Shown: positions 1-10,972 of the stretch, in pieces
Layout of the letters: each line of letters begins with the position of its first letter
Numbering within the stretch: position 1 is the stretch's first letter
Source of the DNA: Allobaculum stercoricanis DSM 13633
GTDB lineage: Bacteria > Bacillota_I > Bacilli_A > Erysipelotrichales > Erysipelotrichaceae
NCBI RefSeq assembly: GCF_000384195.1
Contig: NZ_KB913034.1
Coordinates: 659,479-723,478, forward strand
DNA length: 64,000 nucleotides
Direction of reading: 5' to 3'
Position numbers and translations under genes: made by a program
Notes under the pieces: model-generated
Databases searched by the model: none
Seen by the model: the letters and a program-made list of their open reading frames with translations, nothing else
What the model was told of the DNA's origin: nothing

Positions 1-1349
<1,349 letters not shown>

Positions 1350-1437
1350 AGATTCGAGAGTATAAGAAAAAAGGTAACTGTAACAGTTATGTAAATACTG
1401 GTCTTCGTTTTTGAAAGATCGATGGAACAATTCAATA

Positions 1438-1543
1438 GTACAGTGGCGATAGCGGATGGGTCACACCTGATCCCATTTCGAACTCAGAAGTTAAGCCATC
1501 TAGCGCCGACGATAGTGAATGCGAAAATAGGAAGCCGCTGGAC
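1438..1543 (+). rRNA. rrf: 5S ribosomal RNA
   Basis: The sequence carries the 5S signature 'ttcgaactcagaagttaagc' near 1477 and a closing terminal stem: cagtggc at 1441 pairs with gccgctg at about 1534, allowing one G-U pair. Its position about 90 bases after the 23S end and just before a strong terminator fits the usual 23S-5S order. The exact ends are estimated. Confidence 0.95.
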
Positions 1544-1548
1544 AAAGA

Positions 1549-1580
1549 AAAACTGCCTTGATCAAGGCAGTTTTTTTTAG
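1549..1580 (+). terminator. Rho-independent terminator of the rRNA operon
   Basis: A self-complementary stem (aaactgccttg / caaggcagttt around a short loop) is followed by eight T residues, directly after the 5S gene. Confidence 0.93.
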
Positions 1581-1709
1581 TTAGATAAACATGAAGTAAA
1601 CTTTTTATTGGCATCCGTCTATTACGGGTGCATTTTTATTTTCTTTTAAAATTTTTATTCATTTTCATTATCTTTCAAACAAAAATTTGTTTTACGTCCA
1701 TAACAAGAT

Positions 1710-2204
1710 ATGAACAATATAAAACGATATGCAGGAGTACTTGTCTTTAGCATTTTATTTGGAGCAAGCATGCTAGGGCGAGTACGCCCTATGTCACTAG
1801 ATAGGCAAGCACCTGACACGATACAAGCCGAAATTAAAGGGGAAGTTATAAATCCTGGCGTTTATACACTTAAATATGGCGCAACGATTCAAGATTTAAT
1901 TCAAGCTGCAGGAGGCGAAACACAAATTGCTGATTTATCTCCATTTGCACAAATGGAATCTCTTGAAAATGGACAAGTGATCGTTGTGGGTAAAACTGAA
2001 CTGGATGGATCGAGTCCTTTGATTTCGATTAATACGGCAACAGAAGAACAATTGATGAGTCTACCTGGTGTTGGTCCGGCTATGGCGAAACGAATTATTG
2101 AATATCGCAAAACCCAACCATTTCAAACGCTTGAACAATTGATGGAGGTGAAAGGAATTGGCGAAAAGAAATTCGCGGCTTTACAAGAGTTTATCTGCTT
2201 GTAA
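1710..2204 (+). CDS. comEA: ComEA family competence DNA-binding protein
   Basis: This is a 164-residue membrane-anchored DNA receptor for natural transformation. A single N-terminal hydrophobic segment (about residues 8-24) is followed by an SLBB-like domain ('IKGEVINPGVYTL', about 43-95) and a C-terminal double helix-hairpin-helix (INTATEEQLMSLPGVGP and VKGIGEKK, about 108-160) that binds DNA without sequence specificity. That order is the ComEA architecture. The 3' end overlaps the comEC start, so the pair is cotranscribed and probably translationally coupled. No good Shine-Dalgarno lies before the ATG, but no better start is available. In the family ComEA hands DNA to the ComEC channel. 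Confidence 0.92.
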   Translation: MNNIKRYAGVLVFSILFGASMLGRVRPMSLDRQAPDTIQAEIKGEVINPGVYTLKYGATIQDLIQAAGGETQIADLSPFAQMESLENGQVIVVGKTELDGSSPLISINTATEEQLMSLPGVGPAMAKRIIEYRKTQPFQTLEQLMEVKGIGEKKFAALQEFICL

Positions 2205-4161
2205 ACCATTTTGGATTTTAGCGGCTTTAGCGTTGTGGTGCATTGCTCAAATCAGTGATCGATTTCTACAAATAGGATTTATTGTTTTGATTGCTTTCTT
2301 TTTGTGGATTAGATTTGACCATCAAGAAGTGCTTTTCAAAATTGGTTTATGGTTTGCAATCAGTTTAACTTTTGTATTCTCGATAATTTTACAACAGCCC
2401 CAACCCCCTACTCCTGGTTTGTTTGAAGTTCAAACAATACGTAATGGCTATGCGGTTTTACAAAAAGAAAATGAGAAAGTTGTCACGTATGAAAAAGAAG
2501 AACTTATGCTTGGGGATGTACTTGATATTGAAAAATTTGAACCTGTTCATACCCAGAATAATCAACCTTTATTTTGTTTTGCTGACTATTTAAAAAGTTT
2601 AGGAATTACGCAAAGTGCAAAAAGTTTTCACAAAGTGAATGCTACAAATACATGGAAAGGGAGAGTTAGTTCTTGGATATTAGCGCATGATCATTCAGGA
2701 CTTTATCGTCTGTTATTTTATGGTTTAAATGATCAAGAACAACTTGAATGGTTAAACGAATTAGGCCTACCACTGATTGCGCTTTGTACGACTCTCAAAA
2801 AGATTTTTTCCCGCTTTTTGTATCGAGAACAACTCGGTTGGAGTATGAGTATTTTTTTATTGATTATTATGCTGAATTTTCCAATTACCCCATCACTGAT
2901 TCGCTTATTTATCTTCACAACGATAAGCAATATCTTTGTAAAATGGGAAGAGCGCTGGTCAATAAGTGTCATTTGTTTTTTGTACTTTTGCCCATTTGCG
3001 GCCACCAATCTTTGTCTTGTTTTACCAGCTGGACTTTCGTTTTTATCCCACTTTCAACAACAATCAGCACAGAAAAAGGTAATGAATGTTGTATGGTGTG
3101 CCATTTGCCAAATTTTGTGGATGAATCATCTTAACGTTTTATTTTGTGGAACGTTTTTATTCATTCGTAAAATTTATGGTTGGTTTTTTCTGATTTGTTT
3201 ACCTGGACTATTGATTCCTGAATATGCGAGTTGGCTATGGCAAGTGATCAGTCAATTGGAGATTGCATTGGATAGTTTTACTATTCAAGGAAATAGCCCG
3301 TTTTGGTATCGGATATTATTTATAGCTTTTCTGATCTCGATTACATGGAATTGGAAGATGTATAAAGCTGTATGTTTAGTTGGAAGTATAGCGTTATATA
3401 GCTGGATTTGGCAATTCGATCCCTTTTTTCATGTTTGGCAGCTTGATATTGGACAAGGAGATTGTGCAATTATCGTCGAACCTTTTCAAAAAAGTGTGAC
3501 GATGATTGATGCAGCAGGAACACTCAATAAAGATAATGCGACAAAACTCATTATTCCGATGCTAAAAGCTCTCCAAATTGATCACGTGGATCAATTGATT
3601 GTGACGCATGATGATTTTGATCATAGTGGATCTGTAGACTCGCTATGTGAGCATTATTCAGTAGAACATGTCATTGTGGATGAAAATCAAAAAGATGAAA
3701 TCGAAGTAGGCTATGATTTTGAACTTTTACTCGAAAATCGTGATTTCTTGAGCAATATTGAAGAGCCCAATGACCAGAGTATTATATGTGCATTCCAATA
3801 TGATGGGTTTCGTTATTTGTGGACAGGAGATGCATCGAGTTTGATCGAGTCGAAATTGATTGAACAATACAATGTGGATAGCGATATTTTAAAGCTTGGC
3901 CATCATGGTTCAAATACTAGCTCATCCAAATCATTTCTAGAACAAACTAGTCCTACGCTCGCTCTGATTAGTAGTGGCTATCAAAATCGCTATGGTCATC
4001 CGAGTATTGAAGTTTTAGAACGATTAAATACATTAGGAATTGATCGAATCAACACTGCGGATCATGGTTGTATTCATATGATGAGTTTTCAGGGGCTGAT
4101 GAGTATTGATACAGGTGATGGGATGGTTAGTTGGATCTTTGCGAATGAATCAGAAAAGTAA
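2158..4161 (+). CDS. comEC: ComEC/Rec2 family DNA uptake channel protein
   Basis: This 667-residue polytopic protein forms the DNA translocation channel in competence. An N-terminal hydrophobic region is followed by the multi-helix competence domain (about 170-420) and a cytoplasmic metallo-beta-lactamase domain (about 425-660). The latter shows 'DIGQGDCAIIV', the metal motif 'THDDFDHSG' and 'LGHHGSNTS'. The start is a TTG inside comEA, nine bases after GGAGG at 2144, so the two genes overlap by 47 bases. The length is slightly short for the family (about 700-800) but no domain appears missing. Whether the cell is competent cannot be told from two genes. Confidence 0.93.
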   Translation: MAKRNSRLYKSLSACKPFWILAALALWCIAQISDRFLQIGFIVLIAFFLWIRFDHQEVLFKIGLWFAISLTFVFSIILQQPQPPTPGLFEVQTIRNGYAVLQKENEKVVTYEKEELMLGDVLDIEKFEPVHTQNNQPLFCFADYLKSLGITQSAKSFHKVNATNTWKGRVSSWILAHDHSGLYRLLFYGLNDQEQLEWLNELGLPLIALCTTLKKIFSRFLYREQLGWSMSIFLLIIMLNFPITPSLIRLFIFTTISNIFVKWEERWSISVICFLYFCPFAATNLCLVLPAGLSFLSHFQQQSAQKKVMNVVWCAICQILWMNHLNVLFCGTFLFIRKIYGWFFLICLPGLLIPEYASWLWQVISQLEIALDSFTIQGNSPFWYRILFIAFLISITWNWKMYKAVCLVGSIALYSWIWQFDPFFHVWQLDIGQGDCAIIVEPFQKSVTMIDAAGTLNKDNATKLIIPMLKALQIDHVDQLIVTHDDFDHSGSVDSLCEHYSVEHVIVDENQKDEIEVGYDFELLLENRDFLSNIEEPNDQSIICAFQYDGFRYLWTGDASSLIESKLIEQYNVDSDILKLGHHGSNTSSSKSFLEQTSPTLALISSGYQNRYGHPSIEVLERLNTLGIDRINTADHGCIHMMSFQGLMSIDTGDGMVSWIFANESEK

Positions 4162-4299
4162 TCATTGCAAATTCAAGAAGAAACAAAAGAATTAGAACAA
4201 TGATTTGTTGGTCTCTTTGAAAAAATGTTATGAAATGGCTTCGTTTTCTGTAAAGTTGAAATAAAATGGAGGTATAAAGTTGTGGCAAATTTGCTACAT

Positions 4300-4328
4300 G
4301 CGTCTTGAGAAATCAAGGCGCTTTTTTT
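4300..4328 (+). terminator. Rho-independent terminator after comEC
   Basis: The stem gcgtcttga / tcaaggcgc with a GAAA tetraloop is followed by seven T residues. Confidence 0.85.
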
Positions 4329-4434
4329 GTGCCGGAAAGTAGGTGGTTAAGATGAGGGTTTGAATGAGAAGGACTAAATAGCCAGGTATGGCTTAGAAAG
4401 GAAAACATGATACATCTAAAATTACGAAAATTAT

Positions 4435-5972
4435 GGTTCTAAGTAAAACTGTGTGGGATTTGTCTTTTGGATTAAAAGTTTAAATCTCTTTTTTCGCAAA
4501 AGAAAAGAGATCTCTTTAAAATTGTAATAACCACAAAACAACTTAAGGAGATCTCATATGCATACTAACTGTTCTGTGACGATCAGTCAAACTATTCCTG
4601 GGGCTATTGTTTATCCTGAATCACTGACTGGATTCATCAATCAAACAACTGATCTAATCGTCAGCGATTCCGGACAACTTTTTTATCATATTTATGGTGA
4701 ACAATTCATTACTCCAGAAGATTCTGTTTGCCCTTGTTGTAAAACGACGATGCATGTTCATGGTCAAATCACTCGAGTACTCAAGCATGAATCCAAGGGA
4801 AATTCAACTTGCAGAATTTTTGTGAAGGTTACTCGATTCAAATGTCCAAAATGCCATAAAACCCATGTGCAGCAGATCCCTTATGAATGCCCCAATCATA
4901 GAATGACCACTGATCTTTATAAACAGATCACCTATCATCTTGAACGACACGATTTATCGCTTAAAAAGATCGCACAGATCTGTGGAGTGGATCCACATAC
5001 TGTAAAAGCGATTGATAAAGATCGTCTCTCAAAGCTCTACACGACAGAAGATGGATCTCATCGCAAACTCAAGAAACCTATGGAGTATTCTCGTTATCTA
5101 GGCATTGATGAATTTAAACTTCATAACCATCATCAATATGCCACTCATATTATCGATCTGGATACAGGACATATCCTATGGATCGCTTTTGGAAAGAAAA
5201 AACAGATTGTATATGATTTTATCAACCATGTAGGATACAACTGGATGCGCCACGTTAAAGCGGTGAGCTGCGATATGAATGCCTATTTCTACTCGGCATT
5301 CCATGAAAAGTGTCCATGGATCCAGGTTGTGTATGATCGTTTTCATTTGATCAAAAACTTTAATGACAAGGTCATTTCTATGGTCAGAAAAGACGAGCAG
5401 CGCCGCTTAATAGAAGAAGGTAATCTTTGTAAGGCTCGTTCATTAAAACAAACCCGATATATTCTTCTATCCTCTCCAGAAACACTTGAAAGGAAGGATG
5501 CGTTAGCGAGTCAAGGAACTCTTCTTGATTCTGGTCATGTCCTATTTCGAAAAGAACCAAAAATTCGCAAAGGCGGGTTAATGAAGAAATATAAACAACT
5601 ATTGAAAGAGAACGAACTGTTTTTCGCCATAGATCTCATTAAAGAAGAACTAAAAGAGGCATATGCGACAAGTGACGAAAATACAATGGCAAATCATCTT
5701 ACGCATATTGTAGAAATCTGTAATGCGACAAAGAATGAACATTTTAAATGGTTCTCTAACTTAATCCTCAAACACTGGAATGGATTGATTAGTCATGCGA
5801 TTCTACGCTTGTCTAATGGCAAAATAGAAGGGATCAATAATAGAATCAAAACGGTTCGAAGAATGTCTTATGGTTTTCGAGATGACGAATATTTCTTCTT
5901 GAAATTAATTGACATGAGTCGTTATCGATCAGCTTGATTTATAGATAATCCCACACGATTTTCCATAGAGCC
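4435..5972 (+). mobile_element. ISL3-family insertion sequence, complete
   Basis: Imperfect 26-bp terminal inverted repeats lie at 4435-4460 and 5947-5972 (21 of 26 identical, both ending inward in GTGTGGGATT). They are flanked by a perfect 8-bp direct repeat aaaattat at 4427-4434 and 5973-5980. Eight-bp duplications and this length (1538 bp) are what ISL3 elements produce. Undamaged ends and an intact transposase indicate a recent, possibly active, insertion. Confidence 0.95.
4558..5937 (+). CDS. ISL3 family transposase
   Basis: This 459-residue DDE transposase has an N-terminal zinc-binding region with paired CxxC motifs (CPCCKTTM at about 59-66, CPKCHKTH at about 97-104), then a helix-turn-helix segment (about 130-150). 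The catalytic core shows 'YLGIDEFKLH' (first Asp), 'VVYDRFHLIKNFN' (second Asp region) and 'GKIEGINNRIK' (Glu). The start has a good ribosome site (aaggagatctcat). It is the only gene of the element and is full length for the family. Confidence 0.95.
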   Translation: MHTNCSVTISQTIPGAIVYPESLTGFINQTTDLIVSDSGQLFYHIYGEQFITPEDSVCPCCKTTMHVHGQITRVLKHESKGNSTCRIFVKVTRFKCPKCHKTHVQQIPYECPNHRMTTDLYKQITYHLERHDLSLKKIAQICGVDPHTVKAIDKDRLSKLYTTEDGSHRKLKKPMEYSRYLGIDEFKLHNHHQYATHIIDLDTGHILWIAFGKKKQIVYDFINHVGYNWMRHVKAVSCDMNAYFYSAFHEKCPWIQVVYDRFHLIKNFNDKVISMVRKDEQRRLIEEGNLCKARSLKQTRYILLSSPETLERKDALASQGTLLDSGHVLFRKEPKIRKGGLMKKYKQLLKENELFFAIDLIKEELKEAYATSDENTMANHLTHIVEICNATKNEHFKWFSNLILKHWNGLISHAILRLSNGKIEGINNRIKTVRRMSYGFRDDEYFFLKLIDMSRYRSA

Positions 5973-6118
5973 AAAATTATTAGCGCTATGCATAACGGGC
6001 GTGATGATGATCAGTTCTGGATTGTCATCCTTTCCGATCTATGCAGCAGAACATACTCCTTCTGGCACGATTGGATAAAATGGTTCTGGACGTACAATGA
6101 TTGACAGAAAAATAAGAA

Positions 6119-6161
6119 AAGGACAGGGATGGCTCCGAAATATGGAGCTATCTCTGTCCTA
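6119..6161. terminator. Bidirectional terminator 3' of the export operon
   Basis: A 17-bp stem (aggacagggatggctcc / ggagctatctctgtcct, with G-U pairs) has A-rich sequence on one side and six A residues on the other, so on the minus strand it ends in a T tract. It sits just beyond the stop of the minus-strand operon. Confidence 0.8.
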
Positions 6162-6201
6162 AAAAAGACACATCTGCATGTTTTATTTAAATTCAATAAG
6201 A

Positions 6202-8196
6202 TTATTTATTTGTTTCCTGGTCACCTTTGAATAATTGTTGCAGTTTTTGCCAAAAGGAAAGATCTTCTTCTTGGTTCACTACTTCTTCAGTCTTTTTTTC
6301 TCCTTCGATCGCTTCTGTAGAAATCACAAATTGTACTGAATCGACATGGGTATTTTTATCAGAAACGAAGGAAGTAGGGTTATCCATATTTCCACCGATG
6401 GAATTCAAAAGACTGTCGATTTGTTTATCTACATCACTGTTCATATTGGATGTTTCGGAACGGAATTGACTAGTTCCATCGGCCATTTCTTGGGCACCAT
6501 CGCAAAGGGTTGCAACGCCATCGTATAATTCTACGGTTCCGTCATACAATTCGCCAGAACCGGATACTAATTCTTTGCTACCTTCAGCTAAAGAAGATAC
6601 GCCGTTCATGACTTGTGTGTATCCTGCTACGATTTGTGCTACACCATCCGTGTAGTCATTAATACCGGTATCTAGAGTTTCATAATTCGATACAAGTTGA
6701 TTAATTCCATTTGCTAACGTAGACAGGTTTCCCGTCATACTGCCTAGGCCATTGACAAGTTGGCTGATTGAACTATCAAAGGTCGAATATTGCGTATTTA
6801 AGGTCGTTAGACCTTGAGTAAGTGCAGGTACTTTAGCGGAGATGCCATTCAAATAGCTTTGCATGCCTTCAATAGCAGCACTGTTGCCATTTAATAAGCC
6901 AGAAATTTGGCTTGATGCGGCGGATAATTGACCTTGAATAGCGGCAACCTGTTCTGCTACGTCTGGATTAGATGCAGCAAGACCATCTAGTTGTGCTTCA
7001 ATTCCTTGAAGAGAAGCTGCAGCACTTGAATTTCCTGCAAGCAAGGCATTAAGATCCACTCTATTTTGAGCCATGATTGCTGCATATTGAGAATAACCAA
7101 GGCTTGATTGCAAAGTGTTTGCTCCATCATAAAGATCACTGATCGCTTGTTTGATTTGGCCGGAGGCTTTTGTCAGTTCGGATAAATCTTTATTTGTTAC
7201 AGAAACAGAGTTAACTGCTGATTGGATTGTCGTTAACGCGGATTTAAATTTTGCTGAACCAGAAGTTAGACTTTCTGATTTTGAGTTGAGGGTATCCAAT
7301 CCGTTTTGAACTGTAGTTAGACCATTTTGCAATGTAACTACGCCATTATCCAAAGAGGAAATTCCACTTTTCAAAGAGGATGCACCATTCTTTAATTGAG
7401 AACTTCCGGTTAATAGATTTTCAGAACCACCGGAAATTGCTGATGCACCATTATCGAGCTGATCTACAGCACCGATCAATTCATTGACTTTGCCTTTGAG
7501 ATCTTTATCGTTGACTTTGACATTCAGATTCAAATGAACCCCATTGATGGCCACAGCAGGCATTTCAAAATCTTTTACATCAGCAGTAATGGTCGTATCA
7601 ATGCCTTCGCCAGGAAGGATTGTATAAGTCAATTGCTTTTTGCTTCCGACATTGGCAACTGTTGCTTCTTTTGCTGAAATGTTGCTGCATTGTTTTGTAT
7701 CCAATGTGAAATTGGTTTGCAGGGCATAATCGTTATAAAAGGAGCCTTTGCAATCCGCGTTTTTCGTAATTTGAAAACGGATTTTAAGTTTTCCACTTTT
7801 TCCTGCAATCTCATTTGCCGGGTATTCTTTCCCATCCAAATAGTAATGTAGAGAAATATTCCAAGGGATTTTTGTATCTTTCAATTTTCCTTCATAATAC
7901 GCTTTTGGAGCAGAGGTAGAGAAGGTAATCGTATCTCCATTTTGTTTAATCGGATCGCTAGTGTTTAACATCTTTACCGAATCGTAGTTGCCATAGTCGG
8001 TAATGTCTCCTTTGGAAAAACTGTTGACGACATAGCCACTTTTTGGTTTTCCGTTGGCATCTAGCGTAATGTAGATCACTTCTTCTTTTTCAGAAGGAGC
8101 TTTTTTTGTTGGTTGGGCAGCAAATGCTGGCATTGTTGAATTCAAAATGAGCAAGTTCGCAAGTGCTAAAGGTAATACTCGATTTAATCGTTTCAT
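6202..8196 (-). CDS. Exported heptad-repeat protein, YhgE/Pip-type partner of an MMPL transporter
   Basis: This 664-residue protein has a clear signal peptide (LPLALANLLILNSTMPAFAA, cleavage after about residue 27). An N-terminal beta-rich domain is followed by a long region of repeated L-x-x-G heptads (for example LDNG, LKNG, LKSG, LDNG, LQNG, LSTLANG, LYDGTVELYDG), the hallmark of the 'X-X-X-Leu-X-X-Gly' repeats in YhgE/Pip-like proteins. The C-terminus is charged, with no obvious membrane anchor. The start overlaps the MMPL stop by four bases (ATGA), so the two are translationally coupled and probably form one complex. The substrate is not evident. Confidence 0.75.
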   Translation of the reverse strand: MKRLNRVLPLALANLLILNSTMPAFAAQPTKKAPSEKEEVIYITLDANGKPKSGYVVNSFSKGDITDYGNYDSVKMLNTSDPIKQNGDTITFSTSAPKAYYEGKLKDTKIPWNISLHYYLDGKEYPANEIAGKSGKLKIRFQITKNADCKGSFYNDYALQTNFTLDTKQCSNISAKEATVANVGSKKQLTYTILPGEGIDTTITADVKDFEMPAVAINGVHLNLNVKVNDKDLKGKVNELIGAVDQLDNGASAISGGSENLLTGSSQLKNGASSLKSGISSLDNGVVTLQNGLTTVQNGLDTLNSKSESLTSGSAKFKSALTTIQSAVNSVSVTNKDLSELTKASGQIKQAISDLYDGANTLQSSLGYSQYAAIMAQNRVDLNALLAGNSSAAASLQGIEAQLDGLAASNPDVAEQVAAIQGQLSAASSQISGLLNGNSAAIEGMQSYLNGISAKVPALTQGLTTLNTQYSTFDSSISQLVNGLGSMTGNLSTLANGINQLVSNYETLDTGINDYTDGVAQIVAGYTQVMNGVSSLAEGSKELVSGSGELYDGTVELYDGVATLCDGAQEMADGTSQFRSETSNMNSDVDKQIDSLLNSIGGNMDNPTSFVSDKNTHVDSVQFVISTEAIEGEKKTEEVVNQEEDLSFWQKLQQLFKGDQETNK

Positions 8197-10271
8197 TTCG
8201 CAATCTCCTCATGATTTGGTTTATAAAACTGTAAATGTAAAGTTGTACGCTGGATAAAGCCATCCAGTAAGTACATAAATCCTGGTAATACAAATAGGAC
8301 AATGAACAGGGAGAGCAAGCTTCCAATTCCTAAAAACATTCCTAATTGGGCAAGTACGCCGTGAGTGGATAGATTTCCAAGTAAGAATCCAACTACTGCA
8401 AGAACGGTACCCGAGGTCATAATCGAAGGCGTTACTGTTGCTATAGTATTGATAATTGCCTCTTTCTTTGCCATCTTTTCTCGGTACTCGGTATAACGTT
8501 CGGTGAATAAAATGGCGTAGTCCACTGTTGCTCCAAGTTGAATTGAGCTGATAATTAAGTAAGAGATATAGAAAACAGTGTTTCCTTGGAAATATGGAAT
8601 GGCCACATTAATCCAAACAGCCGTTTCTATTGCTAATACTAAAATTACAGGCAAGGAGATAGATTTCATCGTCAACAGAAGTACAAGGAATACTGCGCCA
8701 ATGGCAATCATATTAACCTTGACGGTATCTGCAGTAATGGTATCCATCAAGTCATAAGTACTTACGCCACTTCCGGCTAGATAGTAAGAGTCTGGGTAAT
8801 ATGTATTCAGGGTGTTTCGGATTTTTTCGACGAGGTCAAAGGTTTCTTTACCTTCATAATCAGCGTCTACTGTAATGACGAATCGGCTGTAATGATCAGA
8901 GATCAGCTTTGAAACTGTTTTTTGATCTAGATATTCCATAGGAATTTCCGCTCCAACAGTATCGACATAGGAGAGGATACTTTTGACTTGGGGAATATCA
9001 TGAAGGGCATGGGATAGTTTTTGTTCAGTAGCGAAATCGCCACGAGGGACCATCGCTACATAGGTGTCGCTTTTGCCATATAGATCTTCAATAGCGGCTG
9101 TATCTTGTCCTAACTGAGTTTTAGGTCCATAAATTTGTGATGCGCCATAGTAATAATCGTTGGCGTTGGAAGCAAGATAACTTGGCGCGATCATCACAAT
9201 AAATACACAAACCATAGGGATCATAAGCCGGTAGACAAATCGTCCAAAGCCTTTGAAGCTTGGTAAAAAGCTGCGGTGTTTGGATTTTTGTAACCATTTT
9301 TGAGTGGCTAAAATCAAGACAGGCATAAAGACAAATACGACAATTAAGCTAATCGCAACACCTTTGGCAAGCACTCGTCCAAGATCTGGTCCAATTTCAA
9401 ATTGCATGAAGATTAAAGCGAAAAATCCAATGACGGTGGTCAGCCCACTTGAGAGAATTGAACTTGTCGATTTACACAAGGCATCGACCATCGCTTCTTT
9501 AGGATTTGGGTTTTCGGTTAGACATTCTTCAAATCGGTGGATTAAGAACACTGAATAATCCAACGATACAGCGATCTGTAAAATAGATCCTGCGGCATTG
9601 GTCACAAAGGAAATTTCCTTGAAAATTAAGTTGCTGCCGGAGTTGATCATGACCGCTACACCAAGTCCTAACATGACAAGAACCGGTTCTACCCAAGAAG
9701 TCGTAGTGAGAATCAGCATCAAAAAAACGAACAAAACCGCAAAGATAGCAATTTTTGTTACTTCATTGACTGTTCCCACGGTCGCAACTGCTGTAGAAAC
9801 AGCATCGCCGGTCAGTGAATTTTTGTCGCCAATTACCGCCCGAATGGCATCGACAGCTTCAACTTGCTTGCCATCCTCGATCGTTACGGTAAAAAGCGCG
9901 GCTTTATCTTTGTAGTAAGTGTCCACGGTATCGGCATCCATCGTTTCAATAGGTTGCAGAATATCGTTTACATCATCCAACCACATTACATCGCTAACAC
10001 CTGGGCAGTCGGCGATTTTTTTCTTGTATTCCAAAGCTTCAGGAATGGTAACGTTTTGAACCATTACACGGGCGTTAGGAATTCCACCATCGAATTCATC
10101 TTCCATCGTTTTTAAAGAGACAGTAGAAGCTGTTTGGGCTGGTAGATAATCAGTTAAGTCATAATTGACTTTGACCATGCTTTGCAAGCCAGCACCAATG
10201 AGTGCTAACATTAGAAAACTAATCAATATCTTTTTGGGGTTGTTTACAATCTTCTCAAAAAACTTTCTCAT
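8193..10271 (-). CDS. MMPL family (RND superfamily) transporter
   Basis: This 692-residue membrane protein has the two-fold symmetry of MMPL/RND proteins: a first helix (about 15-30), an extracellular domain, a helix bundle (about 170-345), then a second copy of the same layout (about 355-670). 'SLDYSVFLIHRFEE' and 'TVDYAILFTERYTEYREK' are the paired conserved TM4/TM10 segments with the Asp-Tyr of the proton relay. Small MMPL transporters of this kind in Bacillota export lipids or hydrophobic compounds. Four-base overlaps at both ends place it in the middle of a three-gene operon divergent from a TetR-type regulator, so drug or lipid efflux is the likely role. Confidence 0.88.
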   Translation of the reverse strand: MRKFFEKIVNNPKKILISFLMLALIGAGLQSMVKVNYDLTDYLPAQTASTVSLKTMEDEFDGGIPNARVMVQNVTIPEALEYKKKIADCPGVSDVMWLDDVNDILQPIETMDADTVDTYYKDKAALFTVTIEDGKQVEAVDAIRAVIGDKNSLTGDAVSTAVATVGTVNEVTKIAIFAVLFVFLMLILTTTSWVEPVLVMLGLGVAVMINSGSNLIFKEISFVTNAAGSILQIAVSLDYSVFLIHRFEECLTENPNPKEAMVDALCKSTSSILSSGLTTVIGFFALIFMQFEIGPDLGRVLAKGVAISLIVVFVFMPVLILATQKWLQKSKHRSFLPSFKGFGRFVYRLMIPMVCVFIVMIAPSYLASNANDYYYGASQIYGPKTQLGQDTAAIEDLYGKSDTYVAMVPRGDFATEQKLSHALHDIPQVKSILSYVDTVGAEIPMEYLDQKTVSKLISDHYSRFVITVDADYEGKETFDLVEKIRNTLNTYYPDSYYLAGSGVSTYDLMDTITADTVKVNMIAIGAVFLVLLLTMKSISLPVILVLAIETAVWINVAIPYFQGNTVFYISYLIISSIQLGATVDYAILFTERYTEYREKMAKKEAIINTIATVTPSIMTSGTVLAVVGFLLGNLSTHGVLAQLGMFLGIGSLLSLFIVLFVLPGFMYLLDGFIQRTTLHLQFYKPNHEEIAK

Positions 10272-10597
10272 ATGCTTTCCTCCTTTTTTATGGTTGGAAC
10301 ATGAGCAGAAGCTGTGCCGGAAAGATCAAAGATTTCATGTTCACTTTTGAGTTGTAGATCCATTTTTTCTTTGGTGATTCGGCCAGTGGCGTGATAAGGA
10401 ATCGTTCGCATGAGTGTTGTTACTTTTCCTTTGATCGAACAGTCGCCATTTTCATCGATGTTTCCGGAAAATGGGTTGGATTTCTTCAAAATGACGAGGA
10501 CACCTTTGATTTTGTTGTTCTCAATGGAAACGGACATCGTTCCATATCGAGCTCCAATAGGTGTTCGCATTTTGACATCGTAGTCGCGATTAAACAT
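10268..10597 (-). CDS. Small conserved-type protein, first core gene of the MMPL operon
   Basis: This 109-residue protein has no signal peptide or membrane helix. It is predicted beta-rich, with alternating polar and hydrophobic strands (MSVSIENNKIKGVLVILK, GNIDENGDCSIKGKV, MRTIPYHATGRI). The family is not recognised. The ATG follows 'aggaaaggagcg' on the minus strand at good spacing, and the stop overlaps the transporter start. A role as a cytoplasmic accessory or ligand-binding factor for the exporter is only an inference from this coupling. Confidence 0.75.
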   Translation of the reverse strand: MFNRDYDVKMRTPIGARYGTMSVSIENNKIKGVLVILKKSNPFSGNIDENGDCSIKGKVTTLMRTIPYHATGRITKEKMDLQLKSEHEIFDLSGTASAHVPTIKKEESI

Positions 10598-10636
10598 ACG
10601 CCATCGCTCCTTTCCTAAAAAATAAGGTGTCCATCA

Positions 10637-10972
10637 TCATACCTGCCTGACCAGAATAGATCGTGTCCTTGCGATCTTTTGGATCATATGGTCAAGATAG
10701 AGGCCGTTGTGATCGGGTGTGTTCCAGTTGTTAGAGGAGTAGAAGTTATGGTTGTTTTTTTGATGTTTATCCATCTTGCAAACCAATTCTTTTACAGCGT
10801 GTTTTGCATAACTTTTTAGGATTAAGTTTTGCCAGGCATAGTCACATATCGGATTGATGGTTGCCTTTATGAACAAAGCTTGATCGTAAAAATTGTATCT
10901 AGATGTATCGGCGAAGCGTTCTTTGAGTTTGGGGTTGTCGCTTGCCCATACAGGCTTGATACAAGTGAACAT
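10637..10972 (-). CDS. Hypothetical protein upstream of the MMPL operon
   Basis: The reading frame extends further upstream, but the likely start is the ATG at 10972 because GGAGG lies eight bases before it. This gives 111 residues beginning MFTCIKPVWASDNPKLKERF and ending KIARTRSILVRQV. The protein is basic, with several aromatic residues and no signal peptide or membrane segment. It is not recognised. It ends 39 bases before the next minus-strand gene and could be the first gene of that operon, under the TetR-type regulator. Coding status is supported only by the ribosome site and protein-like composition. Confidence 0.45.
   Translation of the reverse strand: MFTCIKPVWASDNPKLKERFADTSRYNFYDQALFIKATINPICDYAWQNLILKSYAKHAVKELVCKMDKHQKNNHNFYSSNNWNTPDHNGLYLDHMIQKIARTRSILVRQV

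Larger units (their letters stand above)
4407..6076 (+). pseudogene. Small secreted-protein reading frame split by the ISL3 element
   Basis: An ATG at 4407 lies behind an agaaagga ribosome site and encodes MIHLKLRKL before running into the IS. Removing the IS and one copy of its 8-bp duplication continues the frame at 5981 as a hydrophobic stretch (LALCITGVMMISSGLSSF) ending PIYAA-EHTPSGTIG and a TAA at 6074-6076. The reconstruction is a typical N-terminal signal peptide with an A-x-A-like cleavage site and only about ten further residues. The mature protein is therefore either very small or already lost by an earlier deletion or nonsense change. No function can be assigned. Confidence 0.6.

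Noticed and set aside
4427-5980. Direct repeats around the ISL3 element as part of a CRISPR-like array
   Set aside because: Only two copies exist and they are explained as an IS target duplication; no spaced repeat array occurs in the window.
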